In this document: positions 20,073 through 28,935 of the stretch, piece after piece
Layout of the letters: each line of letters begins with the position of its first letter
How positions within the stretch are numbered: the stretch's first letter is position 1
NCBI RefSeq assembly: GCF_040833985.1
Contig: NZ_CP162139.1
Span: 2,752,501 to 2,816,500, forward strand
Origin: Leptospira sp. WS4.C2
GTDB taxonomy: Bacteria; Spirochaetota; Leptospiria; Leptospirales; Leptospiraceae
Direction: 5' to 3'
DNA: 64,000 nucleotides
Notes under the pieces: model-generated
What the model was told of the DNA's origin: nothing
Seen by the model: only the letters and a program-made list of their open reading frames with translations
The model's database searches: none
Made by a program: the position numbers and the translations under genes

Positions 20073-20897
20073 ATGTCAAGATGTATTGTAATCCTTCCGT
20101 TTCTAGTTTTTATGATTTCTTTTGTATTCTTTGGTCACTTAGCCGCAGAACCTTCGGGGATCGAATTGGGAATGCGGTATGGTGCGGGCCAAAGAGTCCC
20201 CGGTCGGTTTGATGGAGACTTAAAACAGTTTTCATCTAGCTTCAACCCTCTCATTTTTTCTGATGTCAGTTTGAGCGGAGGAAGATCATCTAATTTATAC
20301 GAAGGATTTGTTCGATTCCTTCTGGATTCCAGGTCTCGGGTAGGTTTTGTTGTCGGAAGAAACGACTGGCAAATGCTTCATTTAACGGAAGTTACAAGTG
20401 ACTTCTATTATACAAAACTCCGTTCGGAAATTTATTCCTATCATGTACTCGGAATGTATTACTTTACAATGCCAATTTATAAAAATTGGGAATGGGAAAA
20501 TGGACTTGGATTAGGTTTTACTTCTGCGGACTGGAATATCCGGGGATATTCCATTGGGGAACTATCTCCTAATACGCAATATTTCAATCAAAAAGGAAGA
20601 CTACGTGGGAGCGGACTTGCCTATCGGTTCGAAACTGCCATCAATCGTCGGTTATACGAAGATACCTTCTTGCAGATTGGCCTCGGGTATCATCATGTCG
20701 CCATTGATAAGTTCAGTGGTAATTACAATGGGGAAACCTCAAGTTTTTATATCCGAGCCGATGGGAAGGTGGGTGTTATCGATGATACTAGGATCATTGA
20801 TGCCACTGTGAGCACTGCACAAACTTTTCGAAGGTTAGATATGAATTCTGGATCATGGGTTCTTTATTTTTCAGTCTTCCAGCGGTTTTTGGATTGA
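20073..20897 (+). CDS. Outer-membrane beta-barrel protein, unknown
   Basis: About 274 residues. The frame is open from 20028, but the ATG at 20073 avoids overlap with the divergent gene and gives a clean signal peptide ending near GHLAAEP. The mature part has alternating polar and hydrophobic strands rich in Tyr, Gly and Arg (SGIELGMRYGAG, GVFR-like turns, ENGLGLGFTSADWN, LQIGLGYHHVAI) and ends SVFQRFLD. This is a barrel pattern; the family is not recognised. Confidence 0.7.
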   Translation: MSRCIVILPFLVFMISFVFFGHLAAEPSGIELGMRYGAGQRVPGRFDGDLKQFSSSFNPLIFSDVSLSGGRSSNLYEGFVRFLLDSRSRVGFVVGRNDWQMLHLTEVTSDFYYTKLRSEIYSYHVLGMYYFTMPIYKNWEWENGLGLGFTSADWNIRGYSIGELSPNTQYFNQKGRLRGSGLAYRFETAINRRLYEDTFLQIGLGYHHVAIDKFSGNYNGETSSFYIRADGKVGVIDDTRIIDATVSTAQTFRRLDMNSGSWVLYFSVFQRFLD

Positions 20898-20936
20898 CGA
20901 TCTCTTGAGAAGAGTATCATTCTTTAAGAAAATTAC

Positions 20937-21176
20937 ATGAAACCTTCTAAAATCATTACCATCGGTATCAAAGAATTGGCTCACCAAAAAGTCATCCTTG
21001 CTGCTTGGTATAACTTTCTAAAAGAAAACTTCGACGCAAAAAAAGTTTCTGCTGAAGAATTCACTTTATACCTGCAAGCGCATGTGATGTATGATTTGGA
21101 CAAGGATCAAATTGAGTTAATGTTATCCGGAACAGAACCTCTTTTAGAAGATTTCAAAAAGTCTATTTTTGGATGA
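20937..21176 (+). CDS. Small protein of unknown function
   Basis: A 79-residue, mostly helical, charged soluble protein. No family recognised. It has no signal peptide. Its stop overlaps the start of the ArsC-like gene by 4 bases (ATGA), so the two are translated together, and the real-gene call rests mainly on that coupling. Confidence 0.65.
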   Translation: MKPSKIITIGIKELAHQKVILAAWYNFLKENFDAKKVSAEEFTLYLQAHVMYDLDKDQIELMLSGTEPLLEDFKKSIFG

Positions 21177-21520
21177 ACCTCCAAATCTTCGGAACCAAAA
21201 AATGCAAAGACTCAAAGAAGGCACAGTTGTTCTTCCAGGAACGTCGCGTGCCCTTTCAATTTATCAATCTCCAAGAAAAGGAAATGAGCAAAGGGGAACT
21301 TAAGTCCATTTTAGGAAGTGTTAAGTTGGATGATTTGATAGATACGGAATCAAAAGTCTACGAAGACAAAAATTTAAAATACATGTTATACGATAAAGAA
21401 GAGGCTCTACTCTCAAATCCGCTTCTGTTCAAAACTCCGATTGTAAGAGACGGAAAACGTGCCACCATTGGATTTGTTCCCGACGTTTGGAAACAATGGA
21501 TCTTAGAATCTAAAAAATAA
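21173..21520 (+). CDS. ArsC/Spx-like thioredoxin-fold protein
   Basis: A 115-residue protein of the ArsC/Spx family. It begins LQIFGTKKCKDSKKAQLFFQERRVPFQFINL, matching the family's first strand, Cys-bearing loop and helix; Cys11 is the only N-terminal Cys, as in arsenate reductases of the YffB type. A cis-Pro region FKTPIVRDGKRATIGF follows. No RNA-polymerase partner or arsenic gene is nearby, so the role (oxidoreductase or reductase) is open. Overlaps the previous gene by 4 bases and the next starts immediately after its stop. Confidence 0.82.
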   Translation: MNLQIFGTKKCKDSKKAQLFFQERRVPFQFINLQEKEMSKGELKSILGSVKLDDLIDTESKVYEDKNLKYMLYDKEEALLSNPLLFKTPIVRDGKRATIGFVPDVWKQWILESKK

Positions 21521-21940
21521 ATGATCGAAACCATTGTAGAAACTGTTATCTGCAAACCTGTGGCAGAAGTATTTGCTTATGTTCGTAATATGCAAAATCA
21601 AGTTGCCTATAATTCCAGTATTACTTCCTCGAATGTAGTGGATGATCATTCTACCGAATACAAAATACAAATTGATTTAGGAATTTTCAATCTAACGGAA
21701 ATCTACAAACTAGAAGAAATAATTGAAAACCAACTAATTGTGGCCAGTTGTCTTTCGAATGCTATGAAATTTACAGACCGGTATGAATTCAAAAATTCTA
21801 ATGGGAACTGTCACCTAACCATCACAGATAAAATGGAACTGAAAGGCCTTTTTAAATTGAGTGAAGGCCTGGTAAAAATGAATTTAAAATCGCAAATGAA
21901 CACAAATTTAAACTCTCTAAAGAAAATTCTAGAATCTTAA
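21521..21940 (+). CDS. SRPBCC-fold (START/polyketide cyclase-like) protein
   Basis: A 139-residue protein whose start ETIVETVICKPVAEVFAYVRN is the typical opening of polyketide cyclase/START-like lipid- or ligand-binding domains, with the helix-grip end GLVKMNLKSQMNTNLNSLKKILES. Ligand unknown. It directly follows the ArsC-like gene with no gap and ends 4 bases before the converging lpxD stop. Confidence 0.7.
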   Translation: MIETIVETVICKPVAEVFAYVRNMQNQVAYNSSITSSNVVDDHSTEYKIQIDLGIFNLTEIYKLEEIIENQLIVASCLSNAMKFTDRYEFKNSNGNCHLTITDKMELKGLFKLSEGLVKMNLKSQMNTNLNSLKKILES

Positions 21941-21944
21941 AGTA

Positions 21945-22964
21945 TTAAGACTCTAGTTTCTTTCGTTTAGAAAATTCCTTAGATATCTCCGGTAACATAG
22001 GCAATGAACTATGAATTCTATGCATCTCCAAGGCGGGCCTAGCGGGGATTCCAAAATAAACTGTTTTTTCTTTGGAATCTTCTGTGAGACCAGAAAGACC
22101 GAGAAGAATAGATCCTGTTTTCATTGTTAGGTGTTCTGCTACTGCGGATTGCCCAGCAAGGAAACATCCATCTTCGATGGTAACAGAACCTGCAAGGACA
22201 GTGGCTCCCGCAATGTACACATAATTCCCAACACGGCAATTATGGCCCACATGGACATGATCATCAAATTTTGTAAAATTTCCTATGGTGGTGGATTCAA
22301 GGGCCGCACGGTCTACCGTACAATGAGCGCCCATTTCTACTTCGTCGCCAATAATTACATTTCCAATTTGAGGAACCTTATAACGCACACCTGCATAATC
22401 ATAAAATCCGAAACCATCTGCACCAATCACAGTATTGGAATGAATTAGATTCCTTTTCCCCAGCTTACAGTTGTAATAGACTACAACTCCTGATTTCAAA
22501 ATTGTTTCTTCACCGATTTCCACATTCGGCTCTAAAACAACATTGGGATAAATAACGGCGCGGTCACCAATGACCACATTTTCCTGGATTACGGCAAAAT
22601 CCATAATGGTTACATCTTTACCAAGTTTGGCGGTGGGATGGACACTGGCTTTTGTTGAAACGGAAGCAGGATATTTTGGCTTTTTTTCAAAAAGAGAAAC
22701 AACTTGAATGAATTTTACTTTGGAGCCTTCTTCGGGGATAATGATTGCATTAGGAAACTGTGAAGCCAGGGAGTCAATAGTCAGCGCGACTTTCACGTCG
22801 GATGCTTTTTTGTGCTTAGTTAAATATTTTTTGGAAGCCACATAATATATGCTATTTGGATCAACGGGAGTATGATGCTCCAAATCTTTGATTCCATTGA
22901 TCTCCAAATCACCAGAGCCGGTGAAACTTGCACCTAATTGTTCAGCCAAATCTTTTAGTTTCAT
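21945..22964 (-). CDS. lpxD: UDP-3-O-acylglucosamine N-acyltransferase LpxD
   Basis: A 339-residue lipid A enzyme that adds the N-linked hydroxyacyl chain to UDP-3-O-acyl-glucosamine (or its diamino analogue in Leptospira). The N-terminal domain includes GIKDLEHHTPVDPNSIYYV. Then a left-handed beta helix of hexapeptide repeats (about residues 105-290) holds the catalytic-His region FDDHVHVGHNC and AHCTVDRA. Length is usual for LpxD. No other lpx gene is in the window. Confidence 0.94.
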   Translation of the reverse strand: MKLKDLAEQLGASFTGSGDLEINGIKDLEHHTPVDPNSIYYVASKKYLTKHKKASDVKVALTIDSLASQFPNAIIIPEEGSKVKFIQVVSLFEKKPKYPASVSTKASVHPTAKLGKDVTIMDFAVIQENVVIGDRAVIYPNVVLEPNVEIGEETILKSGVVVYYNCKLGKRNLIHSNTVIGADGFGFYDYAGVRYKVPQIGNVIIGDEVEMGAHCTVDRAALESTTIGNFTKFDDHVHVGHNCRVGNYVYIAGATVLAGSVTIEDGCFLAGQSAVAEHLTMKTGSILLGLSGLTEDSKEKTVYFGIPARPALEMHRIHSSLPMLPEISKEFSKRKKLES

Positions 22965-23030
22965 TGATACACCTTACTCTAGAAAAATAATTGGAAGGGA
23001 CATATTTCAATCATATTTTTAAAATCTATC

Positions 23031-23543
23031 ATGTGGAAACTTTTCAAACCATCCGATGATAATGACATGCCCTACTCCACTCTAAACAAAGGTATCCGCT
23101 TGCTTTTGTTAACTTACACTGTTCAATACTGCATTTTCACGGATAAGTTATTTGCTCAAGAGGGTGTAGTTTTCGAAAACCCATATAAAAAAACAGAAAA
23201 CTTCGAAACTGAAAAAACCTATTCGATATATTTTACAAAAAAATCATCCCAAATATCCAAAGCAGATTTAGTCCGTTTACAAACGACAGCAGATTTTCTG
23301 AATCAAAACAGGAATTATGAAATCTATATTTATGCACATGCAAATGAAGGAAAAAATGCAAAAGAAGATATCGCTCTAAGCGAAAAAAGATCCTTAGAAG
23401 TAGAACGTTTTCTATTGATTCATTTTGTAGAACCAAACCAAATAAGAAGACTTTTTTATGGGAATTCTAAATCTACGAATAAAACTAAAGAACACCAAGC
23501 GCTAAATAGGCGAGTGGAAATCAAAATCCAAACAATTCCTTAA
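23031..23543 (+). CDS. OmpA-family periplasmic protein
   Basis: A 170-residue exported protein. A hydrophobic segment around residues 22-42 ends LFAQ, a likely signal-peptide cleavage site; an ATG at 23067 would give a more normal signal peptide, and neither start has a clear Shine-Dalgarno. Residues ~65-170 form an OmpA-like peptidoglycan-binding domain: YEIYIYAHANEG, LSEKRSLEVERFLL and ALNRRVEIKI. It has only this one domain. Confidence 0.8.
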   Translation: MWKLFKPSDDNDMPYSTLNKGIRLLLLTYTVQYCIFTDKLFAQEGVVFENPYKKTENFETEKTYSIYFTKKSSQISKADLVRLQTTADFLNQNRNYEIYIYAHANEGKNAKEDIALSEKRSLEVERFLLIHFVEPNQIRRLFYGNSKSTNKTKEHQALNRRVEIKIQTIP

Positions 23544-24136
23544 ATCTCTCCTTTCCAGAATTCCAGATCCTGAACGTCATCAATATCGCATAACTCAGTA
23601 ATAAGGGTCACTGTTTTGTTATTTTTTTGTATGGAATCAATTGTCAACAATAGGACATCTTTCGTACTCCAAGGAATGGACTGAAAAACAAAAGGTGAAA
23701 ATTCTTTCATTCCCAACAAATAGTAACCGCCATCGCGAGCAGGTCCGATAACAAAATCAGAATCATCCAAAGCGTGAAACGCCTGTAGCAAAATTTCTTT
23801 TGTTAAAAATGGACAATCTGTTCCAATAATAAGGGTTTTTGTTTTCTCCGATTGGAATTCTTTTTGAAATGCCATTTCCATTTTGAATCCAAGATCTCCA
23901 TCCTCCTGGACTTCATTTTGGTAACCAAATTCAAATTCCTTTATTGGCTTGTCCATTGCTTGATCCCAATAAACTATCTTTTTTGCTCCAACTTTAGCGG
24001 TTACCATTTTTGTGATTTGCAGTAACTCAAAATAGATCTTTAAAGTTTTTTCCTCTCCAATACTAACGGCAAGACGCGTTTTTACTTTTCCCAACTTAGG
24101 TTGTTTTGCGAAGATAATTAATTTGTTTTTTTCCAT
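23540..24136 (-). CDS. DUF2064 / TIGR04282-type GT-A transferase
   Basis: A 198-residue nucleotide-diphospho-sugar-transferase-fold protein. Hallmarks are IIFAKQPKLGKVKTRLA at the N-terminus, LIIGTDCPFLTKEIL, and FVIGPARDGGYYLLGM. In other bacteria this family is named for association with radical-SAM/selenodomain proteins; no such partner is seen here. It is the last gene of a five-gene minus-strand operon and starts inside the end of the GT87-like gene (41-base overlap). Confidence 0.85.
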   Translation of the reverse strand: MEKNKLIIFAKQPKLGKVKTRLAVSIGEEKTLKIYFELLQITKMVTAKVGAKKIVYWDQAMDKPIKEFEFGYQNEVQEDGDLGFKMEMAFQKEFQSEKTKTLIIGTDCPFLTKEILLQAFHALDDSDFVIGPARDGGYYLLGMKEFSPFVFQSIPWSTKDVLLLTIDSIQKNNKTVTLITELCDIDDVQDLEFWKGEI

Positions 24137-25376
24137 AAAAACCTAAAACTAAAATTGAAGTCACCCAGTGGATGTATATGAAATCATTAGTAACATACAA
24201 TCCATAAGATAAAAAAGCCAAAAAGGAAATAGCCACAACCAAAGTTTCCATTTTTTCTTTTCCTAGAACAAAGAGAACCCAAGGAATCCAATACCAAGGA
24301 TGGATAACGGGAGAAAATAGAAGAAACAAAGAATACAAAATAAAAAATCTATCAGGAAGGGGAACCGCTGTAAGGATATTTTTTTTTAAACAGAAAATAT
24401 AAAGAATTGAGAGCACAGCAAATGATAATATTCCCGAAAGATATTCTACTTGTAATGCGACCAAAACAAAGTAGAAAAAAGGTTCAATAATGCCAGCAAA
24501 ACGAAAGGAATGAAAAAAAAGTCCTATTCCTGCACTTCCTTGCGAGACCAAATCAGAAAAAACAGATACCTTCCACAGAACCAACGATAGAGCAGTTATC
24601 GCAAACAATCGAATTAGGATTTCGCGTTTCCATCGAAATCCTAAAATGAAAATAAAGGTGTTGATCTTGAGTTGTGTCAGTAGGAAGAAAGAAACCATCC
24701 GAAATCCTATCGAGCGCATAACAAAGATAAACAAAAATCCTGTTACCAAAAGGATCTCAGGGTGCATTTGAGAGATCCCTTCAAAAATCACTACCGGATT
24801 TCCAAAATACAACCAATAGATTCTATTGGGTCTACCTGGATATAACTTACGAATAAGAAATAAATTCAATATATCAAATCCTAATAATAAAACCTGAACC
24901 CCTATAAAACTATTCCCCAACACAAACCCGAGGATGGTTCCTAAAGAAAAAAACAATTGTAGCAACAAAGGATAAACTGAATAGTAATTTGGACTATTCA
25001 TCTTTGTTACAAGGGATTCCAACAGCAAATTATTGTTTTGATTGAGTCCAAGCAACTCTTCAGGGGTATACTTATAAGGAGAAATACCTTCCAAAAAAAC
25101 TTTTGCATCAAAAAGATAACGATAGATATCATCACTCCAAATTGCAGGCGAACCAACTACAACAAGACGTAACAATATTGCATATAGGAAAAAAGTAATA
25201 AATCGATTCCCAAACGGGAAAACAATATCAGATAAAAAATAAAAGTATAATGGCAAAATAATCGCAACGATAAGTATCACATTTATATCGTTTCGATTAC
25301 CAAAATGAGTCGAAGCAAATAAGATTGCCGGATACAAAAATAGAAGTATAACTTTTATTAAATTATTTATGGACAC
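24096..25376 (-). CDS. Polytopic GT87-like glycosyltransferase
   Basis: A 426-residue membrane protein with about ten hydrophobic segments and no signal peptide. The loop SDDIYRYLFDAKVFLEGISPYKYTP resembles the DD/DE motif loop of lipid-linked-sugar transferases of the GT-C/GT87 class. It has a clear paralogue at 28936-30252 with the equivalent EDDWSRYLWEGNLI and GESPY. Lying between a GT2 enzyme that may make a lipid-phosphate sugar and a DUF2064 transferase, it may transfer a sugar outside the inner membrane (inference). Confidence 0.78.
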   Translation of the reverse strand: MSINNLIKVILLFLYPAILFASTHFGNRNDINVILIVAIILPLYFYFLSDIVFPFGNRFITFFLYAILLRLVVVGSPAIWSDDIYRYLFDAKVFLEGISPYKYTPEELLGLNQNNNLLLESLVTKMNSPNYYSVYPLLLQLFFSLGTILGFVLGNSFIGVQVLLLGFDILNLFLIRKLYPGRPNRIYWLYFGNPVVIFEGISQMHPEILLVTGFLFIFVMRSIGFRMVSFFLLTQLKINTFIFILGFRWKREILIRLFAITALSLVLWKVSVFSDLVSQGSAGIGLFFHSFRFAGIIEPFFYFVLVALQVEYLSGILSFAVLSILYIFCLKKNILTAVPLPDRFFILYSLFLLFSPVIHPWYWIPWVLFVLGKEKMETLVVAISFLAFLSYGLYVTNDFIYIHWVTSILVLGFYGKKQINYLRKTT

Positions 25377-26079
25377 GGAAGACTAACAACCGAAAGAAAG
25401 TATATAAAATTTTGATACCAACACGTAAAGACATGGAGAGTGTTCCCGATATTTTTGAAACACCTGCAAACCGTCTGCGATAGTTTACTGAAGTTTCCAT
25501 TATATTCATCTTCTTTTGCAAAGCCTTTACATGCATTTCGATATTCCAACCCCAGGTTGGATCCTTCATCCGCAACTGAAGAAGAGAGGTATAACGAATG
25601 ATTCTGAGAGGCCCCATATCTGTAAACTTACGGTGAAAGAAAACCAAAATTAAAAAACAAGTTAATGCGTTTCCAAAAATTTGGATAGGCGACAGAGCCC
25701 CCTTTTCCACAAAACCTACGGTTCTTGACCCAATCACGAGATCTGCAGCACTTTCTTCAATTACCCTAATTAGTTTCTGAATGTCAGATGGATCATCAGA
25801 ACCATCTGCATCACAAAATAAAATGTATTTCGGATCCAAATTGGACCGTTTAATCCAATCAATGGCAACCAAACATGCATTTCCATATCCAATTTTTGGA
25901 CAATCCAAAGATAAAAATCCCATTTCGCTCACAATATTGGCTGTCTGGTCTTTGGATGCATTATTGACTACAATAAAATCTGTTTTTGATAGTCCTGATC
26001 CTGACAGTAGGCCAGTTAATGCACGTTTAATGCCAGCTTCTTCATCTCGAGCAGGAATGATGCAAATAACTTTACTCAC
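25363..26079 (-). CDS. GT2 glycosyltransferase, DPM/DpgS-like
   Basis: A 238-residue GT-A-fold family 2 transferase, opening VICIIPARDEEAGIKRAL. Nucleotide binding is suggested by VVNNASKDQTANIV, and the metal motif is CDADGSDDP. Similar enzymes transfer a sugar from a nucleotide to polyprenyl phosphate. The C-terminus has an amphipathic or hydrophobic stretch (VGIKILYTFFRLLVF) that may touch the membrane. It overlaps both neighbours: 14 bases with the GT87-like gene and 8 with the cytochrome gene. Confidence 0.85.
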   Translation of the reverse strand: MSKVICIIPARDEEAGIKRALTGLLSGSGLSKTDFIVVNNASKDQTANIVSEMGFLSLDCPKIGYGNACLVAIDWIKRSNLDPKYILFCDADGSDDPSDIQKLIRVIEESAADLVIGSRTVGFVEKGALSPIQIFGNALTCFLILVFFHRKFTDMGPLRIIRYTSLLQLRMKDPTWGWNIEMHVKALQKKMNIMETSVNYRRRFAGVSKISGTLSMSLRVGIKILYTFFRLLVFRVHK

Positions 26080-27388
26080 CTTTTCGAAATAAATTCCTTT
26101 TAAAAAGTTCTTCGATAGGAGTGTCCATTCTAGTTTTTGTTTTTAACTGATAGGATGATTCGATGATTAAGGAACTATGTGGATACAAATCTTTCATTTT
26201 TGAAAGCCTTTCATCGTAGGGAGAAGGAACATGTGTTGAGGATTGTATCATATAATCGGAAGTTTTGTTTTTTAACCGAACATGAATCGCTTGAAAGACA
26301 TACGACGCGACTGGCAAACTAGGATCTTTTAGTTTCCATACAAAGGTCTTTCCAAAAGGGATCCTCGTATCGCCAACTTTTTTGGCAACGGGAGACCAAC
26401 TCCACTCTTGCCCAATCTCAGTTTCCGCCTTAAAAATACGGTTCCCTTGATGATCCAAACCAACAAGAAGTAATCTATAAAAACGTTCAGGGTCTCCCGT
26501 GGTGACATGGTGGTTAGCATTCGCATTCTTAATTTCAATTTCTATGACGCCACTCTTTATGTTTATATTTGAAAGGACAATACCTGGTTTATAACCCAAT
26601 TGGATTTGGTGAGGATATAGATCATAAGTTTTAGGTACTCCTCCTCCGATAAACCCATGTTTATGAGATCTCCGTTCTGGTTTATTTAATGATTTTTTTA
26701 CAATCGACCGAAGAACTTCTGGTTGGTGGCAAGAAGAACATGACTGATTTGATTTAGTCGCAATTAACTCAGTCCCCGTTTGGAAAGAACAAACCAAGGA
26801 TTCGTTTAAAGTATATGTTTCGTTATGACAATCATAACAACGACCGAGCAACTGTTTTCGGTCTATTTTTACTGGATGGGGAGGCGATGTCCCACCCAGA
26901 GCACCGATCACATAACTTTCCTTAGATTCAGAATCTACACGGACATGGCAGGTGGCACAAGTAACCCCTTCGGATTTCATGTCTGGATTAAAATGGGGAT
27001 TGGGAATTTCTACAGGTCTAAAGTAATCTCCATTCTTAAGTCCTGTGATGATGGTTTCTCTTTGGTTCTGAATGGGGATATGGCAGTTAAGACAAATCCA
27101 TTTAGGAGAACTTGGTTTCGCTAACTCTGACTGGAATTGAAGATCAGAAAGAGCGTTTGCATGAGTAGAATGTTTCCACTCCTCATAAATTTCTGTATGA
27201 CAGGTCCCACAATTTTTCGCAGTGGGAGTACCCACTCCCTTCAAATCTGGTAAATTTTCAATAGGTTTGGCCCAGATTTTACCAGCAAATACTTGTTCCA
27301 CTGGGACTGCTCTTTGGTGGATATAGAGATAGATACTCGCACCTAAAATGATCAATAACAAAAAAGAGAAGTAGAAGTTTCGTTTCAA
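26072..27388 (-). CDS. Membrane-anchored five-haem c-type cytochrome
   Basis: About 438 residues. A TTG at 27388 that overlaps the upstream rhodanese stop (TTGA) gives a neat signal anchor KRNFYFSFLLLIILG; an in-frame GTG at 27433 and ATG at 27427 are alternatives. Numbered from 27433, five haem motifs are visible: CGTCH (75), CLNCH (114), CATCH (159), CYDCH (199) and CSSCH (232). The C-terminal beta-rich part includes NANHHVTTGDPERFYRLLL, similar to GHxFPTG regions of such cytochromes. The electron partner is unknown. A paralogue is at 35300-36514. Confidence 0.85.
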   Translation of the reverse strand: MKRNFYFSFLLLIILGASIYLYIHQRAVPVEQVFAGKIWAKPIENLPDLKGVGTPTAKNCGTCHTEIYEEWKHSTHANALSDLQFQSELAKPSSPKWICLNCHIPIQNQRETIITGLKNGDYFRPVEIPNPHFNPDMKSEGVTCATCHVRVDSESKESYVIGALGGTSPPHPVKIDRKQLLGRCYDCHNETYTLNESLVCSFQTGTELIATKSNQSCSSCHQPEVLRSIVKKSLNKPERRSHKHGFIGGGVPKTYDLYPHQIQLGYKPGIVLSNINIKSGVIEIEIKNANANHHVTTGDPERFYRLLLVGLDHQGNRIFKAETEIGQEWSWSPVAKKVGDTRIPFGKTFVWKLKDPSLPVASYVFQAIHVRLKNKTSDYMIQSSTHVPSPYDERLSKMKDLYPHSSLIIESSYQLKTKTRMDTPIEELFKRNLFRKGE

Positions 27389-28305
27389 TTTCCAGTTTCC
27401 AAAGGAAGTTTTGGGTCGTGAGACCATTCCCACATAGAACCAGCGTAGTTATATGCATTATATCCATAGGTCCGAAGAACTCCAACAACAAAAGCGGAAC
27501 GAACCCCTCCCGTACAATAAGCAATGATTGGTTTCTCTTTCTGGATACCCAATTGTTTTAAATAAAGTTCTACCTCTACCTTTGATTTGATATTCCCTTG
27601 TGCATCGAATAACTCTTGATAGAAAACCGATTTAGCACCAGGTATATGTCCACCTCTAGATTCCCCATAAGGTGTAGCTCCAGAAAATTCCCTAGGTTCT
27701 CTTGTATCAAGAATTTGGTATTGTTTTGATGATAAGCTCTTTATAATTTCTTCTTTCAAAATCGTTAAAGTTTGATTGGCTTTAGTTTCACCACTCAATG
27801 GAACCTGTGTAGGATTTCCATTTTTCGGGTTTGTTTTTTTTTGGATCTGTTTTTCAAATGTTTGGTATCCACCATCTACCCAGTAGGATTGATGGAATCC
27901 CGCCTCCCGTAAACTCCAAACGATACGACCCTCTTCTCCCCAGCCAGATTGACCATCACCTAACACTAGAATGGTTTCATTCTGTTTGATCCCTAAATCA
28001 TTTATTTTTTTTCGAACTAAATTTAATTCCAATAGTTCTCCCTTTCTCGGTACATCCGTCCGAGATAGTTCTTCCCAAGAAATTGATTTTGCACCCGACA
28101 CCTTATTTTTCCAACGAAGGATGGATGAACGAGTATCAAGAATTGTGTATTTCGGAAATTGCAAAGCCACTTCGGCAGATAAAAACCATGGGGATTCGAC
28201 TTGCTTTGCTTTAGAAGTGGGAGGGCCCGCAGTTAGTTGAAGCCAAAATGCCCATAGGAGAGAAAGAAAGAATAAATAAATCCCGTAACCACGTAGTACT
28301 TTCAC
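27385..28305 (-). CDS. Exported tandem-domain rhodanese (sulfurtransferase)
   Basis: A 306-residue protein with an N-terminal hydrophobic segment (about 10-25) that should export or anchor it. Two rhodanese domains follow. The first (52-150) is inactive: LVLGDGQSGWGEEGR replaces the active-site Cys loop. The second (180-300) has ILDTREPREFSGA, GGHIPGA and the active loop YCTGGVRS with Cys264. It would pass sulfane sulfur from thiosulfate or mercaptopyruvate to an acceptor in the envelope. First gene of the cytochrome-GT operon. Confidence 0.9.
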   Translation of the reverse strand: MKVLRGYGIYLFFLSLLWAFWLQLTAGPPTSKAKQVESPWFLSAEVALQFPKYTILDTRSSILRWKNKVSGAKSISWEELSRTDVPRKGELLELNLVRKKINDLGIKQNETILVLGDGQSGWGEEGRIVWSLREAGFHQSYWVDGGYQTFEKQIQKKTNPKNGNPTQVPLSGETKANQTLTILKEEIIKSLSSKQYQILDTREPREFSGATPYGESRGGHIPGAKSVFYQELFDAQGNIKSKVEVELYLKQLGIQKEKPIIAYCTGGVRSAFVVGVLRTYGYNAYNYAGSMWEWSHDPKLPLETGN

Positions 28306-28444
28306 GAAGATACCCTCCCAAATTTGTATTTCTTTCTCTTTTAAGACGAATTTTCGTCAATAAAATAAACATTTCATCCAAGAAAGCGAATTTTTCTTGT
28401 CTGAATTGACCCTCTTCGTACTTTGGAAGCAAATGGAGGGCAAT

Positions 28445-28921
28445 ATGAAAATAGGTTATTATCCAGATGTGGTCAATGAAAATGTCACAAGGATCGTCGC
28501 CTCGACTGTCGTATTCCTTGGCGTCATTGCCATTTTATTTCCGAATCCTTATGTACTCGGTCTCCTACTTGCAGGATTTACCCTACGATTAAGCTATGGA
28601 CCCAAGTTTGAACCCTTTGCTTTTTTTACTTCCAGATACTTAGTTCCTTGGCTTGGGATTTCCTTTGTCGGCACTGCAGGACCGCCAAAACGATTTGCGC
28701 AATTGATTGGTTTCTTATTTAGCACAGTGGCAATTATATTCTTCGCTTTGGGACTTCCTTTAGGTTACAAAATCATTTTGGCAACATTAGTGTTTTTTGC
28801 ATCCTTAGAATCTTTCTTAGGTTGGTGTGCTGGCTGTTTTGCTTTTGGCCTACTTATGAAACTCGGAGTGATACCGGAAGAAATTTGCGAGCGATGTAAC
28901 CATCTAAACTTCAATAAATAG
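28445..28921 (+). CDS. DUF4395 membrane protein
   Basis: About 158 residues with four transmembrane segments. GGAGG five bases upstream fixes the ATG at 28445, although the frame is open from 28397. Family features are YYPDVVNENVTRIVAS at the start, FTLRLSYGPKFEPFAFF, GPPKRFAQLIG and the Cys-rich FLGWCAGC with a C-terminal ICERC. DUF4395 proteins are often found beside rhodanese or thioredoxin genes and may handle sulfur or thiols in the membrane (association, not proven). It is divergent from the exported rhodanese. Confidence 0.83.
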   Translation: MKIGYYPDVVNENVTRIVASTVVFLGVIAILFPNPYVLGLLLAGFTLRLSYGPKFEPFAFFTSRYLVPWLGISFVGTAGPPKRFAQLIGFLFSTVAIIFFALGLPLGYKIILATLVFFASLESFLGWCAGCFAFGLLMKLGVIPEEICERCNHLNFNK

Positions 28922-28935
28922 TTTGTTGTATCAGT

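Noticed and set aside
27388..27433. Cytochrome start at GTG 27433
   Set aside because: It adds 15 residues before the anchor and has no Shine-Dalgarno. TTG 27388, overlapping the rhodanese stop, gives a better signal anchor, though this is not proven.
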